The notes under the pieces were generated by a model that was not told where the DNA came from, searched no databases, and saw only the letters and a program-made list of their open reading frames with translations. 39,481 nucleotides of DNA from an uncultured Blautia sp. (GTDB taxonomy: Bacteria; Bacillota; Clostridia; Lachnospirales; Lachnospiraceae), in NCBI GenBank assembly GCA_946629475.1, contig CAMOXX010000003.1:1-39481 (forward strand), in the 5' to 3' direction. Positions 1-8,678 of this stretch are shown here, in pieces (within the stretch, counting starts at the first letter, position 1; each line of letters opens with the position of its first letter). Position numbers and translations under genes: made by a program.

Positions 1-25
1 TTCCATTATAATGCGCTTTCCTCTC

Positions 26-1468
26 TTATATTTCCCACCCTGCCGTCGGAACGATCAGGCGGAAATAGCTTATGATGGCATTCGCTGTCCATACCAGTCC
101 AATTCCCCAGTAGACAATATTTCTGTACTTTTCCTTTTTGACCAGCTTTTCCATCAGCCACCCGTATCCTGTGACCACAAAATACATGACAGCGATCGCG
201 GACGATATCATATATCTGCCCTGTGCCTGCAGATCATTGTAGTATGCGTATGTAAACAGCAGAATCACAGGGATAACCATACCGACGGCCATGAAAAAGT
301 TGTACACTCCTCTTTTGTGCAGTCCCCGGAAAGTGATCGTCTCCGTCCGCGAACTCACAAGCCCCTCAGGATATCTGGTTTTATACACCTTACGGTTCTT
401 CCACCGGAAGTTTTTCCGGAACGGCAGAACCGCGAACACGAAGCCCAGAAATACAAAGCCGATGTAAATCTTGTACATCCACTCTTCCATAAAGATCGTG
501 TAATGGCCGAACGCGCAGATAAAGCTGTACATTGTCATGATCATCCAGTTGTGGGGCCATCCCCCGGCCTGATAGAACAGCATGCCCAGGTATGACATTC
601 CCTCTTTCTCGGGTGTCCAGTGAACCGACGGCTTCAGCTCATCAATCGCGTACATCTCGCCTGCGATTTTTGTAGCTTTCAGCCCGAAGATATCCCCGTC
701 ATAGAGAATACCGTTCCGGATGAATGTCCAGAGAGCAATTGCCATCACGATCACTGCAACGAGAATGCCGCTGCGCAGCATTGCGAGGCTTCTTTCCTTC
801 AGGGTACCGCTCTCATCATCCAGAAGATGGCTCACGAGAAAGAAGAAAAAGCTCATCAGCACCCATCCATAGGCATTATAATAGGAAAGGAGACAGAATC
901 CCATTCCAACCGCCAGGATAATATTGTTCTTTCTGGTCCATCCCTCATCGAGATACCGGGTCCAGGCATACAGGATAACCGCTGTCGTAAATATCGCCAT
1001 CGCGTCATTGTTCACATAAGTTCCGACAAAGATCAGCTCCGGCAGGAACATGACCAGAGCATTCATCATCCAGCGCCTTCCGTCATGAAACAGCCTCTTT
1101 GTAATCATCGGAATCAGAGCTGCCGTAGCCGTCGTAAATACAACGCCGGTAAACCTGGCCGCGCAGATCAGCGCCATGTTCGAGGTGGAAAATATGCTCA
1201 CGATCTTCATAAACAGGGCGGAAATCATATAGGAGAGCATGGGATAGAACGCATAGGAGATTCCCCAGAGCTCATTCCGCACTTCCGGGTCATAGCCGTT
1301 CGGAAGCCGCCCATGATCATATATGAATTTCGGAATCATGAAACGCGCATTTTCATCCGGCCCCCCCGGCGGCTGATTGTTCAGCGACCAGGCAAAGGTC
1401 AGAGCAAAAACCAGCACTACAAAACCGATATAGATGAATTTTTCGGAAGAGTGTGTTTTTTCCTTCAT
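26..1468 (-). CDS. DUF2142-like polytopic membrane protein of the glycan locus
   Basis: The product is a 480-residue integral membrane protein with about ten hydrophobic segments. The first is at residues 10-29 and is followed at once by a short outside-facing PPGGPDE motif (about 33-39). A hydrophobic helix followed by P-x-D-E near the N-terminus is the hallmark I associate with DUF2142 and GT39/GT-C-like membrane proteins of surface-polysaccharide clusters. Members are suspected polyprenyl-linked sugar transferases, but no reaction is assigned here. The ATG at 1468 has AAAGGA about 11 bases upstream. The gene starts six bases after the stop of the GT2 gene upstream, so it is the last visible gene of the operon. 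It may add a sugar or branch on the outer face of the membrane (inference). The family call is moderately sure; the function is not known. Confidence 0.7.
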   Translation of the reverse strand: MKEKTHSSEKFIYIGFVVLVFALTFAWSLNNQPPGGPDENARFMIPKFIYDHGRLPNGYDPEVRNELWGISYAFYPMLSYMISALFMKIVSIFSTSNMALICAARFTGVVFTTATAALIPMITKRLFHDGRRWMMNALVMFLPELIFVGTYVNNDAMAIFTTAVILYAWTRYLDEGWTRKNNIILAVGMGFCLLSYYNAYGWVLMSFFFFLVSHLLDDESGTLKERSLAMLRSGILVAVIVMAIALWTFIRNGILYDGDIFGLKATKIAGEMYAIDELKPSVHWTPEKEGMSYLGMLFYQAGGWPHNWMIMTMYSFICAFGHYTIFMEEWMYKIYIGFVFLGFVFAVLPFRKNFRWKNRKVYKTRYPEGLVSSRTETITFRGLHKRGVYNFFMAVGMVIPVILLFTYAYYNDLQAQGRYMISSAIAVMYFVVTGYGWLMEKLVKKEKYRNIVYWGIGLVWTANAIISYFRLIVPTAGWEI

Positions 1469-1474
1469 AGAGTG

Positions 1475-3994
1475 TCAAATCCTTTTGATTGAAAAGTCCT
1501 GGCTGTCCAGTGTGAGGTTCGGATTATAATAAGGATCCGGTGTCTGGAAAATTCCGGGCCAGTGTTTCTCCACCGTCGCAATTTCACGTCCAAACCTTTC
1601 AATCTTTTCCGGTGTATCCTCATATCCCCTCGACTTGGACTCGTAATGATACAGTTCACAGTATGGGTTGTAGACAATCAGGTAACCTGCATGCCGCACC
1701 TTCAGACAGAAATCAACGTCATTGAATGCCACAGCGATATCCGTGGAAAGACCGCCGACCTCTTCAAACACACTGCGCTTCACCATCATGCAGGCCGCGG
1801 TAACCGCGCTGTAATCCTGAGCGCAGATGATGCGGTGGCAGTATCCCGTATTCTGCCTCGGCTGCTGTACAAAGGCATGCCCCGCAATGCTTCCAAACCC
1901 GATGATAACGCCTGCATGCTGTATGGTATCGTCTCCATAGTAGAGCCTTGCGCCGACAATTCCGACATCCGGACGCATACAATAACCCAGAAGCTCCTCC
2001 ATCCAGTCCTCATTGATCACTTCCGTGTCATTATTGAGAAGCAGGTAGTAATCTCCCCGGGCAGCCGCAGCACCGAAATTGTTGATCGCGGAATAGTTGA
2101 ACGGACCGTCCCAGTAAATCACGCGGACACGCTCATTCGTCTCCTCCAGCTCACGGTAGAAATCAAAGGTCTCCTTCTCCGTGCTGTTGTTTTCTATCAC
2201 GATAATCTCATAATTCCGGTAGGTCGAACGGTTGATAATCGAATCGATGCACTTTTTGAGGTCTTCGATATGATCCTTGTTCGGAATCAGGATGGATACA
2301 AGCGGATCCTCCGCCCACTGATATCTTGTCCGGTACAGTCCGGGGTACTCCCCGAGTATGACCTGTGCAGGGATCCCGACCCTGTCAAAGTGAGCCTGAA
2401 CCGCCCGCTGCCCCGCAGTAAACGCATATCCCTTGCTCTCGGGATGGCTGGATGTGGACTGTTCGGAAATCCTCCAGTGATAAAGGATCCTCGGAATATG
2501 GCGGATTTTGTCCGTGTTTTCGGTACAGCGGAGAACAAAATCGTAGTCCTGCGCACCGTCAAACTCAGGCCTCAGCATTCCGGTCCTGTCGATCAGCTCC
2601 CTGCTGACCACGAGGAAATGGCAGATATAGTTGACCGTATACAGAAGATCCGGGTTGTAGTCCGGCTTAAAATGCGGATCCAGGAATTTCGTTCCCTTTG
2701 CGGACATTTTATCTTCATCAGAATAAATCATTTCCGTATCCGGGTACTGATTGATGACCTGGACGACCTCGAACAGCGCATCCGGGGTGAGAGTATCGTC
2801 ATGATCCGCGAATCCGATATAGTCTCCTGTCGCCGCCTTGATCGCGGCGTTTGTATTCTGCGCGATCCTCAGCTTTTCCGTGTGACGGATCACGCGGATC
2901 CGGGAATCGGATTCTGCCAGCGAGGTAAGGAGATCCGCAATCGGGGAATCCTCCCCGCTGCCGTCCGACAGGCACAGTTCCCAGTTCGAGTATGTCTGTT
3001 TTCTGACGGAATCCACCAGATCCTTCAGATAGTTTTCATCCGTGCAGTAGAGCGGAACAACGATCGAAATCTTCGGCATGTTTGAGAACACATGGTTTCT
3101 CTGTTCGGCCAGCTCCCTGGACGAACGCAGATGCTTCGGAAGCCAGTCCTCATACTTCATAATGTTGAGCCGCCGCTCCGCAAGCATCTGATTCAGAGGA
3201 TCCGAAATGAAGGCAGGGCCTTTCGCCTGAATCACCCTTACTCCGCGCACGGCAGCCTCCCAGGCTCCGCGGCGCGCCAGTTCCTTCACGCCCTTTGTGC
3301 CGACAAGGCGGACGCCCTTCTGACAGTATCCTTCAATTTTTGTCTCGAGCTGCTGGATTCTTCCGAGGCCGATCCTGTAAACGCTCTTCCGCCCTTCGCG
3401 GTCCCGCATCACAAGATAGGCGCATCCGCCTGTCACATTTTCCGCTTCGATCTGAAAACCGCATTTTGCCTCGATCCTGCTCTCTGTGAACATGCTCATG
3501 ACATCGCTGCGGATTCCTTTTTTGATTTTTACCGGTATCCTGTTTTTGTTTTCATCATAAAGACGAATTCCCAGAGGAGTGCGGGCCACGGCCCAGCCGC
3601 GCAGCTTCAGGGTTTTCTTTGCCCGGTCCCAGGCCTCTTCCTCGATATAATACTGCGGAAGTCCGCGCCGCGCCTCCAAATCCCTCACCGGCAGTTTCAG
3701 CCAGCGGCATTTTTCTCCTTCATACGTATAATAAACGGTCAGGGCTTTGTATCCGGACAGGTCCTCCGGCAGATGCACTTCAAGACCGGCAAACTTTCCC
3801 TTTGACTCCGGATCCACACGGATCCCCGAGAGCGCACCCGCCGACGGGTAGAAGAACACTTCGGTCACCAGCGTGTCATCGTCAATCATTGCGGTCACCT
3901 TGCAGTCTTCCGGAAGGATTCCCTGAATCAGATAAACATCCTCACGATCCAGCATGAACCGCTCTCTCACCACGTTAAAATCATTCTTCGTCAT
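1475..3994 (-). CDS. Two-domain GT2 glycosyltransferase (first of a tandem pair by position)
   Basis: This 839-residue protein has an N-terminal region of about 300 residues with no motif I recognise, followed by two GT-A/GT2 domains. Domain 1 (about 306-535) opens with SIVVPLY and has the metal and nucleotide-sugar motif ADHDD near 396-400, then SDED near 425 and the later QDYD near 482. Domain 2 (about 565-830) opens with SILIPNKD and has LNNDTE near 653-658 and NDVDFCLK near 758. Two intact GT2 domains suggest a bifunctional or processive transferase extending a polyprenyl-linked glycan at the cytoplasmic face. The ATG at 3994 is preferred over the in-frame TTG at 4000: it has AGAGGA upstream and begins two bases after the stop of the previous gene. 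It shares domain layout and the C-terminal PYYNPNLTL motif with its neighbour, which suggests an old duplication. Acceptor and donor sugars cannot be read from the sequence. Confidence 0.88.
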   Translation of the reverse strand: MTKNDFNVVRERFMLDREDVYLIQGILPEDCKVTAMIDDDTLVTEVFFYPSAGALSGIRVDPESKGKFAGLEVHLPEDLSGYKALTVYYTYEGEKCRWLKLPVRDLEARRGLPQYYIEEEAWDRAKKTLKLRGWAVARTPLGIRLYDENKNRIPVKIKKGIRSDVMSMFTESRIEAKCGFQIEAENVTGGCAYLVMRDREGRKSVYRIGLGRIQQLETKIEGYCQKGVRLVGTKGVKELARRGAWEAAVRGVRVIQAKGPAFISDPLNQMLAERRLNIMKYEDWLPKHLRSSRELAEQRNHVFSNMPKISIVVPLYCTDENYLKDLVDSVRKQTYSNWELCLSDGSGEDSPIADLLTSLAESDSRIRVIRHTEKLRIAQNTNAAIKAATGDYIGFADHDDTLTPDALFEVVQVINQYPDTEMIYSDEDKMSAKGTKFLDPHFKPDYNPDLLYTVNYICHFLVVSRELIDRTGMLRPEFDGAQDYDFVLRCTENTDKIRHIPRILYHWRISEQSTSSHPESKGYAFTAGQRAVQAHFDRVGIPAQVILGEYPGLYRTRYQWAEDPLVSILIPNKDHIEDLKKCIDSIINRSTYRNYEIIVIENNSTEKETFDFYRELEETNERVRVIYWDGPFNYSAINNFGAAAARGDYYLLLNNDTEVINEDWMEELLGYCMRPDVGIVGARLYYGDDTIQHAGVIIGFGSIAGHAFVQQPRQNTGYCHRIICAQDYSAVTAACMMVKRSVFEEVGGLSTDIAVAFNDVDFCLKVRHAGYLIVYNPYCELYHYESKSRGYEDTPEKIERFGREIATVEKHWPGIFQTPDPYYNPNLTLDSQDFSIKRI

Positions 3995-3996
3995 CC

Positions 3997-6456
3997 TCAA
4001 GCTTCCTCTTTTCCATGGTAGACATCTCTCTCGGAACCGTCCGTCCCGGATAATGTCAGATTCGGATTGTAATATGGATCGCCCGCCGCCAGAAATCCGC
4101 TGTGCCGCTGCCGGAACAACGCCGACTCTGCGGCAAACCTCGCGGCTTTTTCGGGCGTCGTCTCATATCCTCTGGATTTTGATTCATAATGATACAGAAT
4201 GGCTGACGGCACATACACCGTGTGCTCCCCTTCTGCTGCTGCCCTGAGGCAGAAATCCACATCGTTAAATGCCACTGCAAAATCAGGATCCAGTCCCCCG
4301 ATTTTGCGGTACACAGAGGTTTTCACCATCATGCAGGCGCCTGTCACCGCGCTTACCCTCCGGGCAGAAACGCTCTCAAAAAGCGGTCCGGTAAAGTCCA
4401 TCGGCTTTCCCAGATAGAGATGACCGGCTGTCCCGCCGATTCCCACGACAATTCCCGCATGCTGCAGGGTGTCGTCCGGGTAAAGAAGCCTCGCGCCTGC
4501 AATTCCCGTGCCCTCCTCCGTGCAGTACATCAGCATGCTCTCGATCCAGCCCGGAGAGATCACTTCGGTATCATTGTTCAGGAGAATCAGATACTCTCCG
4601 GAGGCTGCCGCCGATCCGAAATTGTTGATCCGCGAGTAATTAAACTCTCCGTGGTACCGAACGGTCCGCACACGAGGATCCTCCGTGATTTTCGAGTAGT
4701 ACTCCTCGGTCTCGCTTTCCGTGCTGTTATTCTCTATGATAATAATCTCAATATTCCGCCAGGTGCTTTTTGTGAGGATCGAATCGATGCATTTGCTCAG
4801 GTCCTCAATGTGATCCTTGTTCGGGATCAGAATGGACACACAGGGATTTCCGGAAAGCGATGCCGCAGTGAAGACCTCCGTCCGCTGTCCAGGCATTTCT
4901 CCGCTTTCAGGTGCCTCCGGCTCCTGTACCGCCCGATGGCACAGCACTCCCGGAATGTGGCGTATCCGGTCCGTCGCGGAAAAGCACTGCCGGAGAAGGC
5001 CATAGCCGTAATCCTCAATGGACGTAAAATCTCCTTCCAGCGGCTCCTGCGAATAAAACAGGCTCCGGCTGACCATGAACGGCAGTCCTATATAATTGCG
5101 GGACTGCAGAAAAACAGGATCCGGATCCGGCTTAAAGTGCGGCTCCGTAAACACTGTTTTTTCCCTGGACAGTCCCGGAAGATCCGGGCCGCTCCGGAAG
5201 CAGTGGTAATGATCCGTATCTCCATAGATCAGATCAGTTTCCGGATGCGGGTGCAGCACGGCAATATGCCGGTACAGCATATCCGGCGCGAACAGGCTGT
5301 CCTGAGAAGAAAAGATGATGTAGTCTCCCTTCGAAGCGTTTACCGCATCCGTCATCCGCTCCGCAAAGGATGCCTTTTGAGTAATCACAGAGCGGATTCT
5401 TCGGTCCTTGATACCGTCCGGCGATCCGGTGTCCAACCCGTCTTCCTTTACCACCAGCATCTCCCAGTTCCCGTAGCTCTGATTTTCTGCAGAGGCCATA
5501 AGGCGGGAGAGATCTTCTCCTTCCTGTCCGACTGGCACAATCATGCTGAACAGCGGAGCAGGCGAAAGATTTTTCCTTTTCTGCTTTTCCAGCTCTCTCC
5601 GGGATACGGCAGTCTGTTTCTGGTAAAAATCATAGTGATCATAAGATGAGCGGCTTTTTTCCTCCAGAAAGCCCATCAGGTAGAAAAAGCCTCTTTCCCT
5701 AAGGATCCGGAAGCTCTCCTGTCCCCTGTCACTGCAGAGATATCCAGCCACTCTTCCGATTCTTGTGTTCTGTACATCAAATGTGCAGAGATTAAGTTCA
5801 TATTCCAGAGAAGCAAACTCGTTTTTAAATTGCAGGACTACTTTTTTCCCTTCAACACAGGAGCGTGGAAAAGATATTTCGAATCCATAGCAGCAGGACA
5901 AATCCAGATCAAACACCTCGGAGAGATCTGTACGCCTGTGATACACAGGCTCTGCTCCGGGAACCGGAACTCTTCCATCACCGAGGACACACAGCTCCGC
6001 GTTTCCCGTCCGTGAGATATACCATCCCCTGATCCAGACATCGTCTCCCCGCTTCTCTGTTTTTTCGATCAGATACCGGAGAGAATCCGCGGCAAGCCCC
6101 TCCCGCATCTCTGAAGATGTGATTCTTGCGATACGATAATTCTTTCCTTTGCAGACCAGACGCACAAGCACCGGATCTCCTGATGGTATCACACCTGCAA
6201 TACCCGGAATCCGGATTTCAAAGCCCGGGCAGAGCTCTCCTGTTTCCCCTTCTGTCTCATGGAACAGGTCCGGGCAGGCCGAGACCACATCCGGGCGCGG
6301 ATAATGTTTGCTGACCAGCTGCAGGCGGGTATCTCCCGCCTTCGCCTGAAATTCGATATCGGTTTTATCAAAGACGGTCCAGCCCGTAAGAATCAGAATT
6401 CCTCCGTCTGCATACTCATATCGGCATGAATCCAGTGTCACTTCTCTGTCCGGCAT
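3997..6456 (-). CDS. Two-domain GT2 glycosyltransferase with a degenerate first domain
   Basis: The product has 819 residues with the same layout as the next gene: a roughly 300-residue N-terminal part, GT2 domain 1 (about 302-510) and GT2 domain 2 (about 538-810). Domain 2 is intact, with SILIPNKD, LNNDTE near 626-631 and NDVDFCLR. Domain 1 looks eroded. Where the paralogue has ADHDD this protein has SSQDS (383-387), and the following SDED motif is GDTD. I infer that domain 1 is non-catalytic or has a changed metal requirement and may serve as a scaffold. The ATG at 6456 has AAAGGA eight bases upstream. The gap to the kinase-like gene is 12 bases and to the next GT2 gene is two, so translation is probably coupled. 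It likely acts at the cytoplasmic membrane on the exported glycan. Confidence 0.88.
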   Translation of the reverse strand: MPDREVTLDSCRYEYADGGILILTGWTVFDKTDIEFQAKAGDTRLQLVSKHYPRPDVVSACPDLFHETEGETGELCPGFEIRIPGIAGVIPSGDPVLVRLVCKGKNYRIARITSSEMREGLAADSLRYLIEKTEKRGDDVWIRGWYISRTGNAELCVLGDGRVPVPGAEPVYHRRTDLSEVFDLDLSCCYGFEISFPRSCVEGKKVVLQFKNEFASLEYELNLCTFDVQNTRIGRVAGYLCSDRGQESFRILRERGFFYLMGFLEEKSRSSYDHYDFYQKQTAVSRRELEKQKRKNLSPAPLFSMIVPVGQEGEDLSRLMASAENQSYGNWEMLVVKEDGLDTGSPDGIKDRRIRSVITQKASFAERMTDAVNASKGDYIIFSSQDSLFAPDMLYRHIAVLHPHPETDLIYGDTDHYHCFRSGPDLPGLSREKTVFTEPHFKPDPDPVFLQSRNYIGLPFMVSRSLFYSQEPLEGDFTSIEDYGYGLLRQCFSATDRIRHIPGVLCHRAVQEPEAPESGEMPGQRTEVFTAASLSGNPCVSILIPNKDHIEDLSKCIDSILTKSTWRNIEIIIIENNSTESETEEYYSKITEDPRVRTVRYHGEFNYSRINNFGSAAASGEYLILLNNDTEVISPGWIESMLMYCTEEGTGIAGARLLYPDDTLQHAGIVVGIGGTAGHLYLGKPMDFTGPLFESVSARRVSAVTGACMMVKTSVYRKIGGLDPDFAVAFNDVDFCLRAAAEGEHTVYVPSAILYHYESKSRGYETTPEKAARFAAESALFRQRHSGFLAAGDPYYNPNLTLSGTDGSERDVYHGKEEA

Positions 6457-6468
6457 TTTTCCATTCCT

Positions 6469-7740
6469 TTACTTCTTTTTTACCATCTCGTACATTTTCC
6501 ACACAGATGTGTTTTTCATGTCCCGGATCTGGGCCCTGAGGGCCTCATTTTCCATCATCATCTGAAGGAACCTCTTATCTTCCATCCTGAGCTGTCTGTC
6601 GTTCTCCATCTCAAGCTGGATCAGCCGCTCTACGGTCTTCTTGTCCTCCTTGACAAAGTTCATCCGTACTTCCAGGCGGGAGCTGCCTTCCGGCGTCAGC
6701 ACTCCCGGAAACGCAGGATCATCCGTTGTAAAATAGGCTCTTCGGCCCCTGATATAGCAGCCGGGCGCTTTGATATTATGGATCGGAACCTCCACGCCGT
6801 CGATAGCCAGACGCAGCACGCTCACCATACACGGGCTGCTGCAGGGGTCGATCCGAACATCAATGCAGCCTTTCGGAATGTCGACCGCCATATTGATTTT
6901 CCCTCCGGTCACCTGGGTACAGACTGATTTTTCAGGTCTGTATCCCTCGCCGAAGTTAAAATAAATCTGAAAAATATCCGCAGTATCGACATGGAATTCA
7001 GCGATGCCCGGGGAGATATCCTTATACAGGCTCCGCATCGGAACATGCCCCGCAATGACCGCCTCCTGGAAAGACGCCTCCATCTTCCGGAAAGCTTCGA
7101 TCAGCTCGTCATCAATCCCGAGCCTGGAAAAGAGGTCCCTCATGTTAAGCTCGAGGCGGCCGACACCGAATTCCCCCAGATAATGCAGATTCCGGTAAAG
7201 CACATATTTCCCCGGTACCGGAAAATCAAATGTCCACTCATAATCCAGAACCGTACGGACATCCGTCATCAGCAGGTTGGAGCAGATCAGGTCAATATTC
7301 GTCACCGGCGCGCACTTCAGTCCCTCGGGCAGATCCACATCCCCGAAAAATCTCCTGAATTCGTCCGTCATCTCAAAATTGCTCACGGAATGAATGAGGT
7401 CGATCTTTCGGAGGAACTTAAGGAGCAGCTCCTGGGCCTCCTTGTTCCTGCGCTCTTCCAGAAGCGCGTCGATCTCCTCCTCCAGTGTATGTTCGCTGAC
7501 ATACTCGAGCCACAGCTCATCTCCCTCCATATGGCACTTGTTGCAGACAAATCCTGCGTCCTTATACTCATCATTCAGCGTTTTCTGCAGATCAGCCATA
7601 CGCGAAAGATGGCGGATTCCTTCCGGAAACCGGGCTGTCTTCCGCACGTACCGCTTTTGATCCTCCTCCAGGATGTCGGTCCGGGCAGCAAAAAGCCGGC
7701 TCCGCTCATTGGAATACTTGGTATAAATCAGCTGTTTCAT
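6469..7740 (-). CDS. Kinase-like protein with C-terminal coiled coil (WbdD kinase-type)
   Basis: This 423-residue protein has several marks of a protein-kinase/APH-like fold. K34 in VRKTA is a candidate beta-3 lysine. ELWLEYVSEHTLEEEI (75-90) reads as a hinge followed by a helix. NIDLICSN (148-155) is a catalytic-loop-like D150/N155, and LDYEW (165-169) lies where DFG would be. The middle (about 245-360) looks beta-rich. Residues 365-410 are strongly charged and heptad-like, consistent with a coiled coil. The start overlaps the methyltransferase stop by ATGA. In the E. coli O9a chain terminator WbdD, a methyltransferase, a kinase and a coiled coil occur in one chain in that order. Here the same order is split over two overlapping genes. 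I infer a role in capping and length control of the glycan. The kinase call rests on short motifs only and needs a structure-level comparison. Confidence 0.6.
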   Translation of the reverse strand: MKQLIYTKYSNERSRLFAARTDILEEDQKRYVRKTARFPEGIRHLSRMADLQKTLNDEYKDAGFVCNKCHMEGDELWLEYVSEHTLEEEIDALLEERRNKEAQELLLKFLRKIDLIHSVSNFEMTDEFRRFFGDVDLPEGLKCAPVTNIDLICSNLLMTDVRTVLDYEWTFDFPVPGKYVLYRNLHYLGEFGVGRLELNMRDLFSRLGIDDELIEAFRKMEASFQEAVIAGHVPMRSLYKDISPGIAEFHVDTADIFQIYFNFGEGYRPEKSVCTQVTGGKINMAVDIPKGCIDVRIDPCSSPCMVSVLRLAIDGVEVPIHNIKAPGCYIRGRRAYFTTDDPAFPGVLTPEGSSRLEVRMNFVKEDKKTVERLIQLEMENDRQLRMEDKRFLQMMMENEALRAQIRDMKNTSVWKMYEMVKKK

Positions 7741-8678
7741 TTCCCTGCCTCCTCTGCTGCCTTCTCTGCTATGACGAGAAACGAATTGGCGAAATCCGGA
7801 TACAGTCCCGCGTTGATCACAGAATCATATGCGAGCGGTTCACTGAACAGAAGAATCCTCTGCCGGTCATAATTCAGGAAGGATTCGCGGATCTCCCCGG
7901 GTTTTGGCAGATACCGGTCAGAGTAGATCGTCATCGGAAACTTGTAATCCGGGTACGGATAATAAAAGGTTGTGTTTTTGTACCCCGCATCCTGAATCAT
8001 GTTCTTCAGTTCCCTGCGTGAAAAAGTGCGGACACCGGCCGGCTCAGGGTACCCTTCGATTCCCTTGAACTGCACGCCGATATGATCCTCCGTACAGCCT
8101 GCAAAGTATTTCAGGCCAAGCTTGTTTTCGATCGCCAGTACAAGCTTTCCCCCGGGTGCCAGATGCCGGTACACGCAATCCAGCATCTTCTCGTAGGGCT
8201 TATAATCACCCATGTAGCCTTCCGCGTATTCAAACACGCCGATCAGCGTGATATAATCATAATTCTCCGTCAGGTTCGGTTCGATATCCAGGAAATTCCC
8301 GACGATGATCCTCAGGTTATCCAGGTCACGGTTGCGGTACGCATTTATCATCGAGCGTTTCTTTGACAGCTCGATACACGTTACCGCCCCTGCCATACGG
8401 GATAAAGCTCCGGTAATTGCCCCGCAGCCCGAACCGATCTCCAGCACATGATCGTATTTTCCAATCGGGAGCCAGGAGATTATATTCTGCCGTATTTCGG
8501 AAAAATGGTACATGACCGACCAGTCTTTTCTCTCGGCTATGATTCTGTTCAGATCCTCCTCGCGGGAGGACCGGGCAATTTCGAGAAGCTGATCCTCCAC
8601 CGGGCCGTCGGTGTAGCTGTCCCTTCCGGAGTACCAGAAAAGATCCAATGTGACATTTCCGATTTTTTCCTGCATCAT
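7737..8678 (-). CDS. Class I SAM-dependent methyltransferase of the glycan locus
   Basis: The product has 313 residues. The SAM-binding motif I is VLEIGSGCGAITG (78-90), with CIELSK (101-106) as the acidic end of strand 2, NFLDIEP (128-134), and LIGVFEYAEGY (145-155) as motif IV. The post-motif stretch IENKLGLKYFAGCTEDH (184-199) and VRTFSRREL (216-224) is typical of methyltransferases in bacterial surface-glycan clusters, some of which are fused to kinase or GT2 domains. The start is ATGATG at 8678, overlapping the stop of the ABC ATPase gene by four bases, and its own stop overlaps the kinase-like gene by four. Likely substrates are the non-reducing end sugar or a phosphate on it; O-methylation as a chain cap is an inference from the neighbours. 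Confidence 0.85.
   Translation of the reverse strand: MMQEKIGNVTLDLFWYSGRDSYTDGPVEDQLLEIARSSREEDLNRIIAERKDWSVMYHFSEIRQNIISWLPIGKYDHVLEIGSGCGAITGALSRMAGAVTCIELSKKRSMINAYRNRDLDNLRIIVGNFLDIEPNLTENYDYITLIGVFEYAEGYMGDYKPYEKMLDCVYRHLAPGGKLVLAIENKLGLKYFAGCTEDHIGVQFKGIEGYPEPAGVRTFSRRELKNMIQDAGYKNTTFYYPYPDYKFPMTIYSDRYLPKPGEIRESFLNYDRQRILLFSEPLAYDSVINAGLYPDFANSFLVIAEKAAEEAGK

Noticed and set aside
1562-3085. Long plus-strand open frame (507 codons)
   Set aside because: It is antisense to the GT2 gene and has no family signature.
7845-7860. CTGAACAGAAG inside the methyltransferase gene
   Set aside because: Only the eight-base core matches and it lies in coding sequence with no hairpin.
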